31,544 nt of DNA. It comes from Caenibius sp964466155 (lineage in GTDB: Bacteria; Pseudomonadota; Alphaproteobacteria; Sphingomonadales; Sphingomonadaceae). The notes below the pieces were generated by a model, which saw nothing but the letters and a program-made list of their open reading frames with translations, had not been told where the DNA came from and made no database searches. A program made the translations under genes and the position numbers. Positions 16,174-24,194 of this stretch are shown piece by piece; the stretch's first letter is position 1; the number at the start of each line of letters is the position of its first letter. Location: the NCBI GenBank assembly GCA_964466155.1, contig CAYXMY010000022.1, positions 1-31,544 on the forward strand, read 5' to 3'.

Positions 16174-16195
16174 GGGCGCTCTGCCAGGGGCGCCC
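16174..16195 (+). other. GC hairpin after the receptor gene
   Basis: GGGCGC (16174-16179) pairs with GCGCCC (16190-16195) just after the receptor stop and just before the T-tailed terminator. It may protect the 3' end or help termination. Confidence 0.4.
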
Positions 16196-16207
16196 ACCCT
16201 TCCTGGC

Positions 16208-16229
16208 GACCGGGGGGGCGGTCCTTTTT
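16208..16229 (+). terminator. Intrinsic terminator after the receptor gene
   Basis: GACCG (16208-16212) pairs with CGGTC (16219-16223) around a run of G, followed by C and five T (16225-16229). It separates the receptor from the catabolic cluster and probably allows partial read-through, since only about 55 bases lie before the next gene. Confidence 0.7.
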
Positions 16230-16259
16230 GAAGGGTGACTTATGCAGTATGGCAAAGTG

Positions 16260-17171
16260 AAAATCGGGATTGAGGGAAGAGTGTGATGGCCACTGCCAAA
16301 CGGGTGATATTGTGGGGTCTGGTTGGCCTGCTGGCGCTGATCGCCGTTGCTACTGCCTTGAGCTGGAATATGATCCAGCGCGTGGCTCTCGGCGGGGTGA
16401 AGGTTTATGAAACCACGCCGCCCGCGATGCCGGCCGATATCGCCCGTCCGGCCATACTCGTCTTTTCCAAGACCAATGGTTTTCGCCACGAAGATGCGAT
16501 CCCGATGGCCAATGCCTTGTTCGCGAATCTCGCCAAGAAGCAGGGGTGGGGCTATTTCCATACGGAAAACGGGGCCACCTTCTCGCCCGAGATACTCAAA
16601 CGCTTCGATGCCGTGGTGTTCAACAATGTCAGCGGGGATGTCTTCACGCCGCAGCAACGCGCTGCGTTCAAGGCCTTTATCGAAAATGGCGGCGGTTTCG
16701 TGGGTATCCATGGAGCCGGGGGCGATCTGACGTACAATTGGAAATGGTATGTCGATGAACTGATCGGGGCACAGTTCATCGGTCATCCGATGAATCCCCA
16801 GTTCCAGCGTGGCACCCTGACGCTGGAAGGAACGCACCCTGCGATTGCGAGCATGTCCGCCAAATGGAGCCGGGTGGACGAATGGTATTCTTTCGATCGT
16901 TCCGTGCGGATCAAGCCGGGCTACACCGTTCTCGCGACACTGGACGAGGCGAGCTACCCTAACAAGAAGGGCTTCTGGACGGACCTGTCCATGGGCAAGG
17001 ATCATCCGATGGTGTGGTGGCATTGCCAGGGCAAGGGGCGTGTTTTCTATTCCGCTTTGGGCCATCTTCCGGAAGCCTATACAGAGCCGCAATATCGCGC
17101 GATGCTGTTGGGGGCTACGGAATGGGCGCTGCGCTTGAAGGGTGAAGGTTGCGAAATACCTGCCCCCCAGA
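16260..17171 (+). repeat. Copy 1 of a long direct repeat containing thuA-like gene
   Basis: From AAAATCGGGATTGAGGG upstream of the ribosome binding site to almost the end of the gene, this segment aligns base for base with 30635-31544, with scattered substitutions and a 2-base gap at the left edge. Both copies are in direct orientation, about 14.4 kb apart. Confidence 0.9.
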
Positions 17172-17197
17172 CGGATCGGGCAGAGGAGGGGAACTGA
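16286..17197 (+). CDS. membrane-anchored ThuA-like protein (copy 1)
   Basis: About 303 residues. An N-terminal membrane segment (residues 7-27, VILWGLVGLLALIAVATALSW) leads to a ThuA/glutamine-amidotransferase-like domain. That domain carries ILVFSKTNGFRHEDAIP (His68), FDAVVFNNVSGDVFTPQQR, GGGFVGIHGAGGD (His142) and VWWHCQGKGRVFYSALGH. ThuA family proteins take part in trehalose and other sugar catabolism; with ThuB-type dehydrogenases they have been linked to 3-keto-disaccharides. The anchor suggests the domain faces the periplasm, whereas classic ThuA is cytoplasmic. AGGG lies about nine bases before ATG 16286, and GTG 16283 is an alternative. It is first in a tight operon (Gfo/Idh follows after 4 bases). 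Biochemical role uncertain. Confidence 0.85.
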   Translation: MATAKRVILWGLVGLLALIAVATALSWNMIQRVALGGVKVYETTPPAMPADIARPAILVFSKTNGFRHEDAIPMANALFANLAKKQGWGYFHTENGATFSPEILKRFDAVVFNNVSGDVFTPQQRAAFKAFIENGGGFVGIHGAGGDLTYNWKWYVDELIGAQFIGHPMNPQFQRGTLTLEGTHPAIASMSAKWSRVDEWYSFDRSVRIKPGYTVLATLDEASYPNKKGFWTDLSMGKDHPMVWWHCQGKGRVFYSALGHLPEAYTEPQYRAMLLGATEWALRLKGEGCEIPAPQTDRAEEGN

Positions 17198-17201
17198 CCG
17201 T

Positions 17202-18362
17202 ATGGAGCCTGTTCGTTACGGTATGATCGGCGGTGGGCGCGGGGCCTTTATTGGCGGAGTGCATCGCACTGCGGCGGCCATTGCGGGCAACTGGCGGCTT
17301 GTGGCGGGAGCGCTGTCCTCCACGCCTGACAAGGCTCGGGCCTCGGGCGAGGATATCGGCCTTCCCGGCAACCGCAATTATGGCTCTTGGTCGGAAATGC
17401 TCGAACGGGAAGCGGCTCTTCCCGCGAGCGAGCGGATTGAAGCGGTGGCCATTGTGACCCCGAACCATATGCATGCTCCGCCGGCCATCGCTGCGATGGA
17501 GGCAGGGTTCGATGTGATCGTCGACAAACCGCTGGCGGACGCTGTGGCGCATGCCGATGCGATTGCCGAAGCGGCCCGGCGGACCGGCCGCCTGATTGCG
17601 GTGACCCATACTTATACCGGCTACCCGATGGTGAAACTGGCTCGCGACATGATTGCAGGCGGCAAGGCTGGAACTGTGCGCCGCGTCATGGTGAAATACA
17701 CGCAGGACTGGCTTTCGCGTGCTGGCGATATCGAAAACAACAAGCAGGCGGAATGGCGCGTCGATCCGGCAAAAGCCGGTAGCGCGGGTGCATTCGGCGA
17801 TATCGGCACGCATGCCGCCAATCTGGTGGAATTCATCACCGGCGAACGGATCGCTTCGCTCTGTGCCGAGCTTACCATGCTTGCCGGGCGGGCCATCGAC
17901 GATGACGGGGCCGCCTTGTTTCGCCTGAGCGGGGGGGGCAAGGGCACTCTGGTTGCCAGCCAGATCTGCGTTGGCGATATGAATGACCTCGGCATCGCAG
18001 TCTATTGTGACGATGCCAGCTTCCACTGGCGCCAGGAAGAACCCAACACGCTGACGGTCAAACGCCGCGAGCGGCCCGATGAAATCTGGCATGCGGGGGC
18101 CGATCGAACCTATCTGCCCGAGGGGCTTCTGGCTTTGCAACGGACGCCGGGGGGGCACCCCGAAGGCTATCTGGAGGCTTTCGCCAATATCTATCGTGCC
18201 TTCGGCCAGCAGATCCGTGGTGTGGCTCCGGAAGGCGGAGCGGGGTATGCGACCATTGCCGATGCCCTGGCCGGAATGGCTTTTATCGATGCCTGCGTGG
18301 CATCCAGCGAACGGGGGGCAGTCTGGGTCGATGTCGCTCCGGCAGAAGGAGTTTTGTCGTGA
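17202..18362 (+). CDS. Gfo/Idh/MocA-family oxidoreductase
   Basis: A 386-residue cytoplasmic NAD(P)-dependent sugar dehydrogenase-like protein. The N-terminal Rossmann motif GMIGGGRGAFIGGVHRTAA (residues 7-25) is followed by IVTPNHMHAPPAIAAMEAG and VIVDKPLAD, the family EKP site with Asp in place of Glu. The GAFGDIGTHAANL segment supplies the conserved Asp and His of the active site. Family members oxidise or reduce sugar hydroxyls, including at C3 (ThuB-like, Afr, IolG types). GAGGAGGGG precedes ATG 17202, which is four bases after the ThuA stop. Next to a ThuA-like protein it is a good candidate for interconverting a 3-keto sugar. Exact substrate unknown. Confidence 0.9.
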   Translation: MEPVRYGMIGGGRGAFIGGVHRTAAAIAGNWRLVAGALSSTPDKARASGEDIGLPGNRNYGSWSEMLEREAALPASERIEAVAIVTPNHMHAPPAIAAMEAGFDVIVDKPLADAVAHADAIAEAARRTGRLIAVTHTYTGYPMVKLARDMIAGGKAGTVRRVMVKYTQDWLSRAGDIENNKQAEWRVDPAKAGSAGAFGDIGTHAANLVEFITGERIASLCAELTMLAGRAIDDDGAALFRLSGGGKGTLVASQICVGDMNDLGIAVYCDDASFHWRQEEPNTLTVKRRERPDEIWHAGADRTYLPEGLLALQRTPGGHPEGYLEAFANIYRAFGQQIRGVAPEGGAGYATIADALAGMAFIDACVASSERGAVWVDVAPAEGVLS

Positions 18363-19411
18363 TGAAAGGCCCCGCCATCTTCCTCGCCCAGTTCACCAGT
18401 GACGAGGCGCCTTTCAATTCGCTCGACGCGATCACGAAATGGGCTGCCGGTCATGGTTACAAGGGCGTGCAGCTCCCGACGACCGATAGCCGCCTGTTCG
18501 ATCTCGCCAAGGCGGCGGAAAGCCAGGACTACGTCGACGAGATCAAGGGCGTCTGCGCTGCCAACGGGATTGAGGTGACCGAGCTTTCGACCCATCTTCA
18601 GGGGCAGCTTGTCGCGGTCAATCCGGCTTATGACAGGTTGTTCGATGGTTTTGCCCCAAGCGCCTATCGCGGCAATCCGGCAGCGCGGCAGGAATGGGCG
18701 GTTGACCAACTCAAGCTGGCCGCCGTGGCCAGCCGCAGGTTCGGCTGTACCTCTCATGCGACCTTCTCCGGGGCGCTGATGTGGCACATGATCTATCCGT
18801 GGCCGCAACGTCCGGCAGGCCTGGTGGAAGAAGGCTTTGCCGAACTGGGGCGGCGCTGGACGCCGATCCTCGATGCGTTCGAGGAGAACGGCATCGATCT
18901 CTGCTACGAACTGCATGCGGGGGAAGACCTGCATGACGGGGTGACTTTCGAGCGTTTCCTCGATGCGGTGCAGCAGCATCCGCGTGCGAACCTCCTCTAC
19001 GATCCTTCGCATTTCCTGCTGCAGCAGCTCGATTACCTCGAATTCATCGACATCTATCACGAGCGGATCCGCGCCTTCCATGTGAAGGATGCGGAGTTCC
19101 GCCCCAATGGGCGCGCAGGGGTTTACGGTTCCTATGCCGATTGGGTTGACCGCCCCGGCCGCTTCCGCTCGCTGGGCGACGGACAGATCGACTTCGGGGC
19201 GATTTTCTCGAAGCTGACGCAATACGGCTATGACGGATGGGCGGTTCTCGAATGGGAATGCGCGCTCAAGCACCCGGAACAGGGCGCTGCCGAAGGGGCT
19301 CCGTTCATCGCCCGTCATATGATCCGCAAGGCTGACAGGGCGTTCGACGATTTCGCGGCGTCCGACGTGGACGAAGCTCTGATCGGGCAAATCCTCGGGA
19401 CACAGCGATAG
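18362..19411 (+). CDS. sugar isomerase/epimerase-like TIM-barrel protein
   Basis: About 349 residues of the xylose-isomerase-like TIM-barrel (AP endonuclease 2) superfamily. Four probable metal ligands are visible in order: the Glu in CYELHAGEDLHDG, Asp/His in LLYDPSHFLLQQLDY, His in IRAFHVKDAEF and the late Glu in AVLEWECALKHPEQG. No signal peptide, so cytoplasmic. ATG 18362 overlaps the Gfo/Idh stop by one base; AAGGAG lies ten bases before it and seven before an alternative GTG 18359. Relatives are mostly annotated as sugar phosphate isomerases, but proteins of this fold also act on 3-keto sugars, including C-glycoside-cleaving enzymes. Its position after Gfo/Idh fits such a role; this is inference. 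Confidence 0.85.
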   Translation: MKGPAIFLAQFTSDEAPFNSLDAITKWAAGHGYKGVQLPTTDSRLFDLAKAAESQDYVDEIKGVCAANGIEVTELSTHLQGQLVAVNPAYDRLFDGFAPSAYRGNPAARQEWAVDQLKLAAVASRRFGCTSHATFSGALMWHMIYPWPQRPAGLVEEGFAELGRRWTPILDAFEENGIDLCYELHAGEDLHDGVTFERFLDAVQQHPRANLLYDPSHFLLQQLDYLEFIDIYHERIRAFHVKDAEFRPNGRAGVYGSYADWVDRPGRFRSLGDGQIDFGAIFSKLTQYGYDGWAVLEWECALKHPEQGAAEGAPFIARHMIRKADRAFDDFAASDVDEALIGQILGTQR

Positions 19412-19432
19412 CGGCGGAGGGGAGAGGAAGAA

Positions 19433-20731
19433 ATGGACCCGGATCGCCTGAACCGAAAATCGCTTTTCTGGATATGTGTGCTGGCCCTGTTCACGGCGGC
19501 CATGTCGTTTTCGATCCGCACCGGGGCATCCGGCGCGATCAAGGCGGCGCTGCTCGATCAGGCGGTCCCGCTGCATTCCGGGGAGATGATCGCGGCAGCC
19601 TTGGGCAATTCCTTTCTCGGCTTTGCGCTGTCCCTGCTCGTAATCAGTCCCTTGCTGGATGTGATCGGCGCCAAGCGGACGATCCTGTTCGCTTCCGCCT
19701 GCTTCATTGCCGGGCCATTGCTGATTCTTGCCTCTCCCGCGATGGAGGGCATTTCCGCGGTCTATGGCATGCTGACGGTGGGGATGATTGTCTGCGGCTT
19801 CGGCTGGGGGGCCACGGAAGCGACAATCAATCCGGTTACGGCGGCGCTCTATCCCGATGACAAGACGGGCCAACTCAATCGCCTGCATGCCTGGTGGCCG
19901 GCGGGGATCGTGATTGGAGGTCTGGCCAGCCTGCTGTTCTTCCAAAGTCTTGGCCTCGATTGGCGGGCCTTGATCGCGTTGATTATGGTGCCGGCCGTGG
20001 TGTTCGGTGCGTGGGCGCTGACGCAGGATTTCCCCCAGACGGAAAGCACTGTTCTCGGTGTTCCTTTCAAGGAGATGCTGGCGGAGCCGTTCAAGCGGCT
20101 GACCTTCTGGGTATTCTTCGCGATCATGTTCCTGACCGCTTCGGCAGAGCTTGCGCCCGGATCGTGGGTCGATATCTCGCTGACGCAGACTGTCGGCATG
20201 CCGGGCATCCTCGTGCTGGTCTATGTTTCAGCGATCATGTTCGTCATGCGCCATTTTGCGGGCGCTCTCGAACATCGCTTCTCCGACATGGGGCTGCTGT
20301 GGGTCTGCACGATTCCGGCCGCTATCGGGCTCTACCTGCTGAGCGTGGCGGCCACGCCGCTTTCCGCATTGATTGCAGCGACGCTGTGGGCGCTGGGCGT
20401 CTGCTTCATGTGGCCCACCATGCTGGCGGCGGTGGCGCGGCGTTATCCGCGCAGCGGGCCGTGGGGCATCGGTATCGTCGGCTTTGCAGGGGCCATGGCA
20501 ATCTATTTCGTGCTGCCCGAGATCGGCAAAATCTACGATCGGGCAAAGCTCGAAGCTGCCGGAGGCGAAGCAGCCTTCGCCGCGCTGCAACCAGGACCGG
20601 CGCTACAGCGCGTTCTGGCTTTTGCCGCTGAGCAGTCTTTTCAGGCGATTGCGATCGTTCCGGTCGTGCTCTTCGCCATCTTTGGCGTCGTTTGGCTGGC
20701 TGAGCGTCGCGGTAGAGGTGCGGACAAATGA
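19433..20731 (+). CDS. MFS transporter
   Basis: A 432-residue integral membrane protein with about 12 hydrophobic segments, for example FWICVLALFTAAMSF, GNSFLGFALSLLVISPLLDVIG with the following conserved AKRTILFASACF loop, and the C-terminal AIAIVPVVLFAIFGVVWL. The NRLHAWWPAGIVIGGL segment in the middle of the N-terminal half resembles sugar-type MFS permeases. A purine-rich GGAGAGGAAGAA lies just before ATG 19433. It would import the sugar or keto-glycoside across the inner membrane after outer membrane entry by the receptor. It overlaps the next gene by four bases (ATGA), so it belongs to the same operon. Substrate not readable from sequence. Confidence 0.9.
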   Translation: MDPDRLNRKSLFWICVLALFTAAMSFSIRTGASGAIKAALLDQAVPLHSGEMIAAALGNSFLGFALSLLVISPLLDVIGAKRTILFASACFIAGPLLILASPAMEGISAVYGMLTVGMIVCGFGWGATEATINPVTAALYPDDKTGQLNRLHAWWPAGIVIGGLASLLFFQSLGLDWRALIALIMVPAVVFGAWALTQDFPQTESTVLGVPFKEMLAEPFKRLTFWVFFAIMFLTASAELAPGSWVDISLTQTVGMPGILVLVYVSAIMFVMRHFAGALEHRFSDMGLLWVCTIPAAIGLYLLSVAATPLSALIAATLWALGVCFMWPTMLAAVARRYPRSGPWGIGIVGFAGAMAIYFVLPEIGKIYDRAKLEAAGGEAAFAALQPGPALQRVLAFAAEQSFQAIAIVPVVLFAIFGVVWLAERRGRGADK

Positions 20732-21651
20732 AAATCGGCATAAACCTGTTACTCTGGACCGGGCATGTAACCGAAGAGCACAGACCTGTTTTGCAGGCGC
20801 TCAAAGATACTGGCTTCGATGGTGTCGAAGTGCCGGTCTTCCATGTCGGCGATGAGGGGCACTATCGCGCTCTTGGCCGGATGCTGGACGATATCGGGCT
20901 TGAGCGCACCGTTGCTGCGATTGTGCCCGACCAGGCGCATAGCCCGATTTCTCCAAACGCCAGGGATCGTGAGCAGGCGCTCGATCACTTGCGGCGCACG
21001 GTGGACTGCTCTGTGGCCCTGGGCGGGCAGGTCATGGCCGGGCCTTGGTTTCAGGCGTTGGGGGTCTTTACAGGACAGCCGCCGAGCGAAATCGAGCTTG
21101 AACAATGTGCAGAGGCCCATCGTCAGATACAGCCTCTGCTCGATGCGGCCGGGATCGTGTGCGCGCTCGAACCGCTTAACCGCTTCGAAGCGCATCTGCT
21201 GAATACCTGCGAACAAGCAGTCGCTTATGCCGAACGAGTGGGCTTGCCGGGGTTCGGTATCCTTTACGATACCTTCCATGCGCATATCGAGGAGCGAAAT
21301 CCCATCGAGGCGCTGCGGACACTGCATCGGGCCGGTCGTCTCACGCATGTCCATATCTCGGAAAACGATCGCGGAACGCCGGGGCGAGGCCACGCGAAAA
21401 TCCGCGAAACGATCGAGGAACTGAAAATCCTGAACTTCGATGGTTGGCTGACCATCGAAGCGTTCGGACGCGGGGTTCCCGAACTCGCCGCGGCGACGCG
21501 GGTGTGGCGGGATTTCTTCCCCGATCCGGAGCAGGTCTATTCCGAAGGATACCGGCTGATCCGCGATATCTGGGACGAAGCTGCCGGATCGCCGCGCGGG
21601 ACACGACCAGACGATAATGACGGAAGCTTGCGGGAGAACACTCATGCATGA
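20728..21651 (+). CDS. D-tagatose 3-epimerase/hydroxypyruvate isomerase-like protein
   Basis: A 307-residue TIM-barrel enzyme close to the D-tagatose/D-psicose 3-epimerase group. It starts MKIGINLLLWTGHV; the metal and catalytic residues are Glu148 (CALEPLNRFE), Asp181 and His184 (LYDTFHAHIEE), His207/His209 and Arg217 (THVHISENDRGTPGRGH), and Glu244 (WLTIEAFGRG). The two Glu residues flank C3 in characterised relatives and catalyse proton transfer there. In this locus it could isomerise a keto sugar next to C3. It overlaps the MFS gene by ATGA and the following gene by eight bases. The last 15 or so residues are hydrophilic and look disordered. Substrate unproven. Confidence 0.87.
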   Translation: MKIGINLLLWTGHVTEEHRPVLQALKDTGFDGVEVPVFHVGDEGHYRALGRMLDDIGLERTVAAIVPDQAHSPISPNARDREQALDHLRRTVDCSVALGGQVMAGPWFQALGVFTGQPPSEIELEQCAEAHRQIQPLLDAAGIVCALEPLNRFEAHLLNTCEQAVAYAERVGLPGFGILYDTFHAHIEERNPIEALRTLHRAGRLTHVHISENDRGTPGRGHAKIRETIEELKILNFDGWLTIEAFGRGVPELAAATRVWRDFFPDPEQVYSEGYRLIRDIWDEAAGSPRGTRPDDNDGSLRENTHA

Positions 21652-22252
21652 CCTTGGATTGATGAACCGGCGTTCGCTGATGCAGCGGGCATTGATGCTG
21701 GCGGGAGCGGGTGTGGCGTTAAGCGCCTGCGATGCATTGGCAGGCACGGCTCCGGCCGCTTCGAAATTGACAGGCGAGCAACTCAAACTGTTCGAAGCGA
21801 TTGCTGACACGATCGTGCCTAAGACCGACACGCCAGGCGCAGTTATGGCGGGCGTGCCGAAGACGTTCGATGCCTTGTATTCCAATTGGGCCTCGCCCGA
21901 GAGGCGCAAGGAGCTTGCCGCTGCGATGGATACCATCGACCGCCTGGGCGGCGTGAATGGCTTCGCCGCGCTGCCCGGCGAAGCGCGTGCGGCACTGCTC
22001 ACAAAACATGACGCGGCGGCGCTCAAGCCGGTATCGCAAGAAAGGGCACCGACCAGTGAGGCGTTTTCTTTCGGCCCGACGATGAGCGACCCTGGCTATG
22101 CCAAGCTGAAGGAACTGATCGTGGTGCTGTTCTATCTGTCGGAAACGGCCCTGACCAACGATCTCCAATGGGTACACGATCCGGGAGCCTGGAAACCGTC
22201 CGTCCCCATTACGCCCGAGACTCGTACCGATGGCGGTCTCTCACCGATCTAA
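21644..22252 (+). CDS. gluconate 2-dehydrogenase subunit 3-like protein (small subunit of GMC dehydrogenase)
   Basis: About 202 residues. A twin-arginine signal (NRRSLMQRALMLAGAGVAL) ends in LSAC, a lipobox, so it is probably a Tat-exported lipoprotein. The mature part matches the gluconate 2-dehydrogenase subunit 3 family: LTGEQLKLFEAIADTIVPKTDTPGA near the start, and KLKELIVVLFYLSETALTNDL towards the end. Such subunits escort the FAD subunit, which has no signal of its own, through the Tat pathway and form its complex. GGAG lies eight bases before ATG 21644; ATG 21662 is a possible later start. The gene overlaps its upstream neighbour and is followed by the GMC gene 13 bases later. Confidence 0.9.
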   Translation: MHDLGLMNRRSLMQRALMLAGAGVALSACDALAGTAPAASKLTGEQLKLFEAIADTIVPKTDTPGAVMAGVPKTFDALYSNWASPERRKELAAAMDTIDRLGGVNGFAALPGEARAALLTKHDAAALKPVSQERAPTSEAFSFGPTMSDPGYAKLKELIVVLFYLSETALTNDLQWVHDPGAWKPSVPITPETRTDGGLSPI

Positions 22253-22265
22253 GAGGAGTAAGCAG

Positions 22266-23948
22266 ATGTTTGATGCCATTGTGATCGGCTCCGGGATGAG
22301 CGGTGCGATTGTCGCCAAGGAACTGTGCGAGCGTGGATTGAAGACTCTTGTGCTCGAACGGGGGCGCCAGATCGATAAGGGCGAAGACTACACCGATTGG
22401 ATGGAACCCTGGGATCTTCCCAATGCAGGGATGGTCCCGGAAGAAGAAGCAAAGCGCGACTATCCCATCCAAGGCCAGTGCAACGCTTTCAATAGTGCGA
22501 ACAAGGCCTTCTGGGTGAAGGATAGCGAACACCCCTATTCGACACCCGACGATAAACCCTTTGCCTGGATCAGGGGCTATCACGTGGGCGGGCGTTCGCT
22601 GATGTGGGCGCGGCAGAGCTACCGGCTTTCACAGATGGATTTCGAAGCCAACGCCAAGGATGGCCATGGCGTGGACTGGCCCATTCGCTACGACGATCTC
22701 GCGCCGTGGTACGATCATATCGAAAGCTTCATCGGCGTGGCGGGGTCGAACGAAGGCTTGCCACAATTGCCCGATGGCAAGTTTCTGCCGCCGTTCGGGC
22801 TCAACGACGGGGAATTGCAGTTCAAGCAGGCGGTGGAAGAAAAATTCCCCGGCCGCAAGGTCATTCCCGGCCGGGTGGCCAATCTGTCGGAAGCGCAGCC
22901 GCATCATGAAGAGCTTGGCCGGGCGACATGCCAGGTCCGTTCGTTCTGCGACCGCGGATGCAGTTACGGCGCCTATCATTCCAGCCTGAGTTCATCCCTT
23001 CCGGCGGCGGAAAAGACGGGCAATATGACGCTGGTGACCGATGCCATCGTTCATTCGATCGTGTACGATCCGAAGACGGGCCGGGCCACGGGCGTGCGTG
23101 TGATTGACGCCAAAACCAAGCAAGGGCGCACGTACGAAGCGAAGGTGATCTTCAGCAATGCGTCCACCATCGGTACGGCGCAGATCCTGCTCAACTCCAA
23201 GTCGGAGGCGTTCCCTAACGGGTTGGCGAACCGTTCCGACATGGTCGGACGAAACCTGATGGATCATGTCTTCGGTCTGGTGGTCGCGGGCATCATCCGT
23301 GGGCCGAACACCACGACGTTCGGGCGGCGTCCGACCGGGTTCTATATCCCGCGCTTCCGTAATGTCAGTGAAACCGCCGATTTCGTGCGCGGTTACGGCT
23401 ATCAGGGTGGGGTTACGCATACCACTTGGAAAATAGGGGCGCTGGGCCTGCCGGGAATTGGGGCGGCGTTGAAGGCGCGCGCCAAACATATCGGCCCATG
23501 GATGGCTTTCGCCGCTGGTTTCGGCGAAATGCTGCCCAATCCGGAGAACCGCGTTACCCTGCATGCCACGCGCAAGGATCAGTGGGGGATTCCCATCGTC
23601 CACATCGAATGCGCGCTCGGTGAAAACGAGCATAAAATGGCAAAGCAGATGATTACCGACGGGAAGGCGATGATCGAAGCTTCCGGTGGGCAGGTGATGG
23701 GCGTAAATGCCGTTCCGGGCACGCCGGGCCTTGGCATTCACGAGATGGGCACGGCGCGCATGGGCCGCGATCCGAAGACCTCCGTTTTGAACGCGTTCAA
23801 CCAGGCGCATGACGTACCGAACCTCTTCGTGAGTGACGGCGCGGCCATGGCGTCGAGCGGTTGCCAGAACCCATCTCTCACCTACATGGCGCTCTCCGCG
23901 CGTGCGGCGCACCATGCGGTCGAGTTCCTCAAGGCAGGAAAGATTTGA
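22266..23948 (+). CDS. GMC-family FAD dehydrogenase, glucoside/gluconate-type large subunit
   Basis: A 560-residue flavoprotein. The FAD-binding GSGMSGAIVAKELCERGLK is at residues 9-27, the GMC signature region contains GYHVGGRSLMWARQSYRL, and the C-terminal active site has His492 in GIHEMGTARMG and Asn535 in SGCQNPSLT. CQVRSFCDRGCSYG adds a Cys cluster seen in this subgroup. No signal peptide, so export must depend on the Tat-carrying partner encoded just before it. Relatives oxidise sugars or glycosides (for example at C3) and pass electrons to cytochrome c. AGGAG lies seven bases before ATG 22266. A hairpin follows six bases after the stop. Whether it is a glucoside 3-dehydrogenase here is inference from ThuA, Gfo/Idh and isomerase neighbours. 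Confidence 0.92.
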   Translation: MFDAIVIGSGMSGAIVAKELCERGLKTLVLERGRQIDKGEDYTDWMEPWDLPNAGMVPEEEAKRDYPIQGQCNAFNSANKAFWVKDSEHPYSTPDDKPFAWIRGYHVGGRSLMWARQSYRLSQMDFEANAKDGHGVDWPIRYDDLAPWYDHIESFIGVAGSNEGLPQLPDGKFLPPFGLNDGELQFKQAVEEKFPGRKVIPGRVANLSEAQPHHEELGRATCQVRSFCDRGCSYGAYHSSLSSSLPAAEKTGNMTLVTDAIVHSIVYDPKTGRATGVRVIDAKTKQGRTYEAKVIFSNASTIGTAQILLNSKSEAFPNGLANRSDMVGRNLMDHVFGLVVAGIIRGPNTTTFGRRPTGFYIPRFRNVSETADFVRGYGYQGGVTHTTWKIGALGLPGIGAALKARAKHIGPWMAFAAGFGEMLPNPENRVTLHATRKDQWGIPIVHIECALGENEHKMAKQMITDGKAMIEASGGQVMGVNAVPGTPGLGIHEMGTARMGRDPKTSVLNAFNQAHDVPNLFVSDGAAMASSGCQNPSLTYMALSARAAHHAVEFLKAGKI

Positions 23949-23953
23949 GGGGG

Positions 23954-23991
23954 CGGGAGGCTGGCAGGATTTCGAGCCTGCCAGCCTCCCG
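23954..23991 (+). terminator. Strong hairpin after the GMC gene
   Basis: A perfect 15-bp stem (23954-23968 with 23977-23991) with an 8-base loop, starting six bases after the GMC stop. It lacks a T-tract, so it may end transcription by another means or stabilise the upstream mRNA. Confidence 0.6.
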
Positions 23992-24194
23992 ATAGAACGA
24001 AGACGAACTGGCGCCAATCCGCAGGAATGCGGTGGCAGACATTGCAGAGGCTGTCGGCACGGAATCCACGGCTGTTCTCATCGTCAAGATCGCGCCGGGT
24101 ATTGGTGCGCCGGTGGAAACGGTGGGGCAGCGAAACATCGGCGTGAGCTGCCCATGTGAACACGACACGGCCTCTTGCATGTGGAGAGCGGTTT

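Noticed and set aside
18191..19945. 584-codon open frame antisense to the Gfo/Idh, isomerase and MFS genes
   Set aside because: It spans three well supported genes on the other strand and shows only low-complexity arginine- and glutamine-rich sequence.
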